Source of the DNA: Mesotaenium endlicherianum
Taxonomy: Eukaryota; Streptophyta; Zygnematophyceae; Zygnematales; Mesotaeniaceae
Assembly (NCBI GenBank): GCA_009602735.1
Contig: WELA01012905.1
Location: 5,055-31,021 of the forward strand
Length of the DNA stretch: 25,967 bases
Reading direction: 5' to 3'
Part shown: piece by piece, positions 23,241-25,967 of the stretch
How the letters are laid out: each line of letters starts with the position of its first letter
Position numbering within the stretch: position 1 is the first letter of the stretch
Notes under the pieces: generated by a model
Database searches by the model: none
What the model was told of the DNA's origin: nothing
Seen by the model: only the letters and a program-made list of their open reading frames with translations
Translations under genes and position numbers: made by a program

Positions 23241-23627
23241 TCAGCAGCCCCTCATTGGAGAGAGAAGGTTCTCTCCAGGGTTTAACTGAACTTGTTCCGT
23301 CACAAGCACAGTAGTGATATTAGTCCCATATTTTTCTTTGAGTAAATAGTGGAACACATGTTTGCCGTTAGCATGACGCTGAAAAGGCTTGGCGAAGTGG
23401 TGTCTCACGGGGCCTAGGATCTGGTGGAATGGCTGTCGGACAAGAGGGGTATTCCACTCGCTACTTTCTGAGTAAGATTTAGGCTTCCAGAATAGTATAC
23501 CCGAAATTCGAGTATTTGTGCGGTGAGGGCGAGGGTAAGTTAGAGGATCGCTGAGGAGTGCCACAAGACTCTTTTCTGCCAAAGTGGCAACTTCTGTCGT
23601 CACTTTGTAGCGTCCCTTTCCTTCCAT
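23241..23627 (-). CDS. Hypothetical 128-residue ORF
   Basis: A minus-strand frame is open from an ATG at 23627 to a stop at 23241. The translation has mixed, protein-like composition (start MEGKGRYKVTTEVATLAEKS, end LLKEKYGTNITTVLVTEQV) without low complexity. I recognise no family. It lies upstream of the minus-strand enzyme gene, so it could be a small gene, an upstream exon, a mobile-element scrap or chance. There is no supporting splice or promoter evidence, so confidence is low. Confidence 0.25.
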   Translation of the reverse strand: MEGKGRYKVTTEVATLAEKSLVALLSDPLTYPRPHRTNTRISGILFWKPKSYSESSEWNTPLVRQPFHQILGPVRHHFAKPFQRHANGKHVFHYLLKEKYGTNITTVLVTEQVQLNPGENLLSPMRGC

Positions 23628-24887
23628 ATTATTGGCACGTGGCCTTCATACGAGTGCGTGCTAGTTCGTGATAAGTGGGAGGGTTGCTAGGGTGAAAAGT
23701 GCAGGATCTAGGGAGTTCTTTTTGACGCACACAAGGCAAGAAGATTTGTTGGCGGACTGGCTTACCTGGCGGACAAGAGGAGCAGGGGATTGGGGACTCG
23801 TTCTGGGCATCGTGATTGCTGGCTGGCCGGCCGGCCGGTCAACTCTTGTGGGACGTGGGTGCAGGTGAATGCTGCTGTCAGCAAGGCTGCGTAGGATGCT
23901 GCAGAAGGGCGGCGCTGAGCTCATGTTGGGCTCCTGTGGTGTGGGTGGGTCTCTTGCAAGTCCTGAAGGTCAGCTTTTAGGCAGAGCACTGTAGGGGGGC
24001 CCTGAAGGGCTTCAGGAAGGGGCGGGGGTGGCAGAAGAGTGCAACAGAGGTCGTCCTGTATTGATTACTATGTGGCAAGAGCTTGCACCCCTGCTTGGCC
24101 TGTAAATTGCTCCCCCAGACAAGCTCCCTGCTCATAGCAGCGATGTGTGGCAACTTTTCAGCTTCCTCCCTCTCGTCCCCTCTCTCCCCCCCTCTCTCCA
24201 TGTGTCCATCCCGGCCTTCTTCTTTCACTTGCACAGAGGCATCAGATGGCAACCACGCCTGGTTGCACACATACATGCACATATGCCACACCTGCCCTTC
24301 ATTTTGCCTCCCCTGCACTTTTATGCTTTCCCTCCATTATTCTCTAATAATGTGCGGACGTGGGTTATTTTGTAAAGGTGGTTTCATGCACGCGTCTTCT
24401 TACGGCCAGGTCTGCCCTGATCAGTCACGAGTGCTGCTGTAACTGTGTCGTGCGTATGTGCATATGCCTGTATGGATAAGAAGCTTAAGCTGCTGGCACT
24501 TGTGTCTGAACCTGCTGCTGGATGCTGCAACTCTTTGGGTGGTCCCCTTCTCTGGTCCTTCTGTAGTTAGACCATCCTGTGAAAGGGGGGTGGATGGTCT
24601 CAAAAACCCTCGTGTGCAGAAGATGCCAGCAGCCATGATATTGTGAGCAGTGCAATCTGTGCGTAACTGGACAGGTCTCTTCTGGCTCTATGTCACGTGC
24701 GTGCGTGCTGCAGGTTGAGGGGGGTTTATGTGGCAGAACTTGCTGGCGGCTGTAGGTGTGTCAGGTGCTCATGACAGCGTGTGCCAGGTAGCTTTGATGC
24801 TGGCCATCACAAGTGCTCCCTCTTTCTTACCTCCTCTGCCTTTTTATATCTCTCCCCCCCTCTTTCACCCGCCCTTACCCCCCCCNG
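23628..24887 (+). other. 5' side of the Obg gene: no exon identified
   Basis: The N-terminal exons of the plus-strand Obg gene should lie here or further left, but no stretch can be assigned with confidence. The region includes CT-rich low complexity around 24160-24340 and, just before the Obg exon, a long pyrimidine tract (about 24821-24885) typical of a 3' splice site. One short GGCCGGCCGG stretch occurs at about 23825. Confidence 0.5.
24715..24835 (+). repeat. Intronic duplicated segment, copy 1
   Basis: The stretch from GCTGTAGGTGTGTCAGGTGC (24749 onward) through GTGCTCCCTCTTTC aligns with 25627-25760 at roughly 70-75 percent by eye. It lies in the intron just before the Obg exon and merges into that intron's pyrimidine tract. 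Confidence 0.65.
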
Positions 24888-25540
24888 CTGGCGAAGCACA
24901 AGCGCCAGACAAACAAGAAAAAGAAGGAGGGGTCGTCGTCGGGCGCATCGCAGCACCCCGAGGGGATTGCCTGGGAGCTGGAGGGCGACGACGCAGACTA
25001 CGACGACGACGACAGCGATGGCGAGGGGGGCGAGGGGAGGGGAGGGGGCACCAAGGAGAGGGGCCTGCCAGCTGTCATGCGGTGCTTCGACGCAGCGAAG
25101 ATCTATGCCAAGGCGGGCAACGGCGGCAACGGGGTGGTGGCATTTCGGCGGGAGAAGTACGTCCCCCTGGGGGGGCCTTCGGGGGGCAACGGCGGGAGGG
25201 GGGGCCACGTGTACGTGCGCGCGCACCCATCGCTCAACTCCCTGCTGCCCTTCAGGAGGAGCGTGCACTTCAGGGCGGGGAGGGGCAGCCACGGCCAGGG
25301 GAGCAAGTGCCACGGGTACGCGGGGGAGGACACGGAGATCCTGGTGCCACCTGGCACAATCATACGGGAGGCGCCGGCCCCCGGCGAGGCGGAGGGGCCG
25401 GTGCTGCTGGAGCTGGTGAAGGCGGGGCAGAGGGAGCTGCTGTTGCCAGGTGGCAGGGGCGGGCGCGGCAACGCGTCGTTCAAGACGGGCCGCAACAATG
25501 CGCCCCAGTTGGCGGAGTTTGGGGAGGAGGGCCCCGAGAT
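24888..25540 (+). CDS. OBGC: Chloroplast-type ObgC GTPase, exon encoding the Obg domain (partial)
   Basis: Obg proteins are GTPases tied to ribosome assembly; the plant ObgC form works in plastids. This internal exon holds 217 codons plus two bases. A Lys-rich then acidic segment ([11 protein letters not shown]) leads into [14 protein letters not shown], and the glycine-rich Obg fold follows: [53 protein letters not shown] and [11 protein letters not shown]. The acidic run before MRCFD and the wording of the fold match plant ObgC better than the mitochondrial or bacterial types. The acceptor lies after a pyrimidine tract and requires the ambiguous base 24886 to be A (reading CAG before CTGGCG). 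The donor is GAGAT followed by GTCAGT, where family members continue into Trp and the GTPase domain. That domain with its P-loop is beyond the window, as are the start and any transit peptide. Confidence 0.9.
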
Positions 25541-25549
25541 GTCAGTCTC

Positions 25550-25581
<32 letters not shown>

Positions 25582-25967
25582 CACACTCGCATTTTATGAT
25601 CAGGTCGCAAAATGGGGGAAGTAAAGGTAAGGGGGGTTGGCTGCGGGGTATTCTGTTGCACCCATGGATGGAAGCTGTAGGCGTATCAGGTGCTGTCGAC
25701 AGTGTGCGCCACATGGCTGTCAATACTGGCGATTGCAGGTGTGCTGCCTCTCCCTCACCCTCCCCCTCTCTTCCCCCTCTAGACCTGCACGCACCTTCAC
25801 AGCAGACACACACTTACACACCCATTGGGCACGTGGCCACTCCTGGTTCCTGATGGCATGAGCTTAGGCGCTGCTGTGTTTTATGAGTCCTGCAAAGAGT
25901 AGGCAGGAAGGGAGCGTGCTGTTCTCTGTCGAGAGAGGAAAAATAGGGCCAGCCAGGGGGGGGGGGG
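25541..25967 (+). other. Intron after the Obg exon, to the window end
   Basis: It starts with the donor GTCAGT and a CT microsatellite (about 25545-25580). No further Obg exon (GTPase domain motifs) is seen before the window ends in a G homopolymer, so the intron is at least 427 bases or its acceptor lies outside. A pyrimidine tract ending in CTCTAG at about 25782 is a possible acceptor, but what follows does not read like the GTPase domain. Confidence 0.55.
25627..25760 (+). repeat. Intronic duplicated segment, copy 2
   Basis: The stretch from GCTGTAGGCGTATCAGGTGC (25674 onward) through TGTGCTGCCTCTCCCTC matches the segment before the Obg exon. It lies in the intron after that exon, so related sequence flanks the exon on both sides, in the same orientation and both times just ahead of a pyrimidine-rich tract. 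Confidence 0.65.

Noticed and set aside
24728..25624. Plus-strand 298-codon frame overlapping the Obg exon in another frame
   Set aside because: It is a shadow: the overlapping frame gives the conserved Obg fold, and this one gives only Gly/Arg-rich sequence.

Overview
This window is nuclear DNA from a eukaryote, most likely a green alga or other green-lineage organism. Its genes are split into many short exons joined by GT-AG introns of about 200-570 bases. It contains an exon of the plant-type chloroplast ObgC GTPase, long GA and CT microsatellites, an assembly gap and a decayed gag/protease retroelement. I cannot name the species. There is no sign of bacterial operons, rRNA, tRNA or CRISPR.

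Layout. Bases 1-6525 hold a broken retroelement on the minus strand: a gag remnant with a CCHC zinc knuckle, an Ala/Pro-rich low-complexity tract, a retropepsin-like protease remnant and a final ORF. No reverse transcriptase or integrase is visible. Its flanking repeats are inverted rather than direct, and part of the repeat recurs further right (7083-7210) in permuted order. A decayed PHD finger sits at 7233-7466, followed by about 0.9 kb without recognisable genes.

Bases 8409-22684, on the minus strand, are the core of the window. I reconstructed 29 exons whose phases all agree. The first 16 (22684 to 15256) encode a 564-residue thiamine-diphosphate enzyme of the acetolactate synthase type. 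The next 13 (14220 to 8409) encode a Pro-rich linker and a full aldehyde dehydrogenase that resembles the ALDH21 / succinic-semialdehyde type. The two parts are on the same strand, the reading phase fits across the junction, and no stop codon is visible between them; the junction intron contains the GA repeat and the 453-base N gap. The simplest reading is one fused gene of about 1134 residues. It would pair 2-oxoacid decarboxylation with oxidation of the aldehyde produced, for example 2-oxoglutarate to succinic semialdehyde to succinate, as the separate neighbouring cyanobacterial 2-oxoglutarate decarboxylase and succinic semialdehyde dehydrogenase genes do. Two adjacent genes remain possible.

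Bases 22685-24887 are mostly non-coding, with a candidate promoter cluster near 23109-23149 and a weak 128-residue ORF. Bases 24888-25540, on the plus strand, are one large exon encoding the Obg fold of a chloroplast-type ObgC GTPase. The GTPase domain lies beyond the right edge. The two introns flanking this exon share a duplicated segment.
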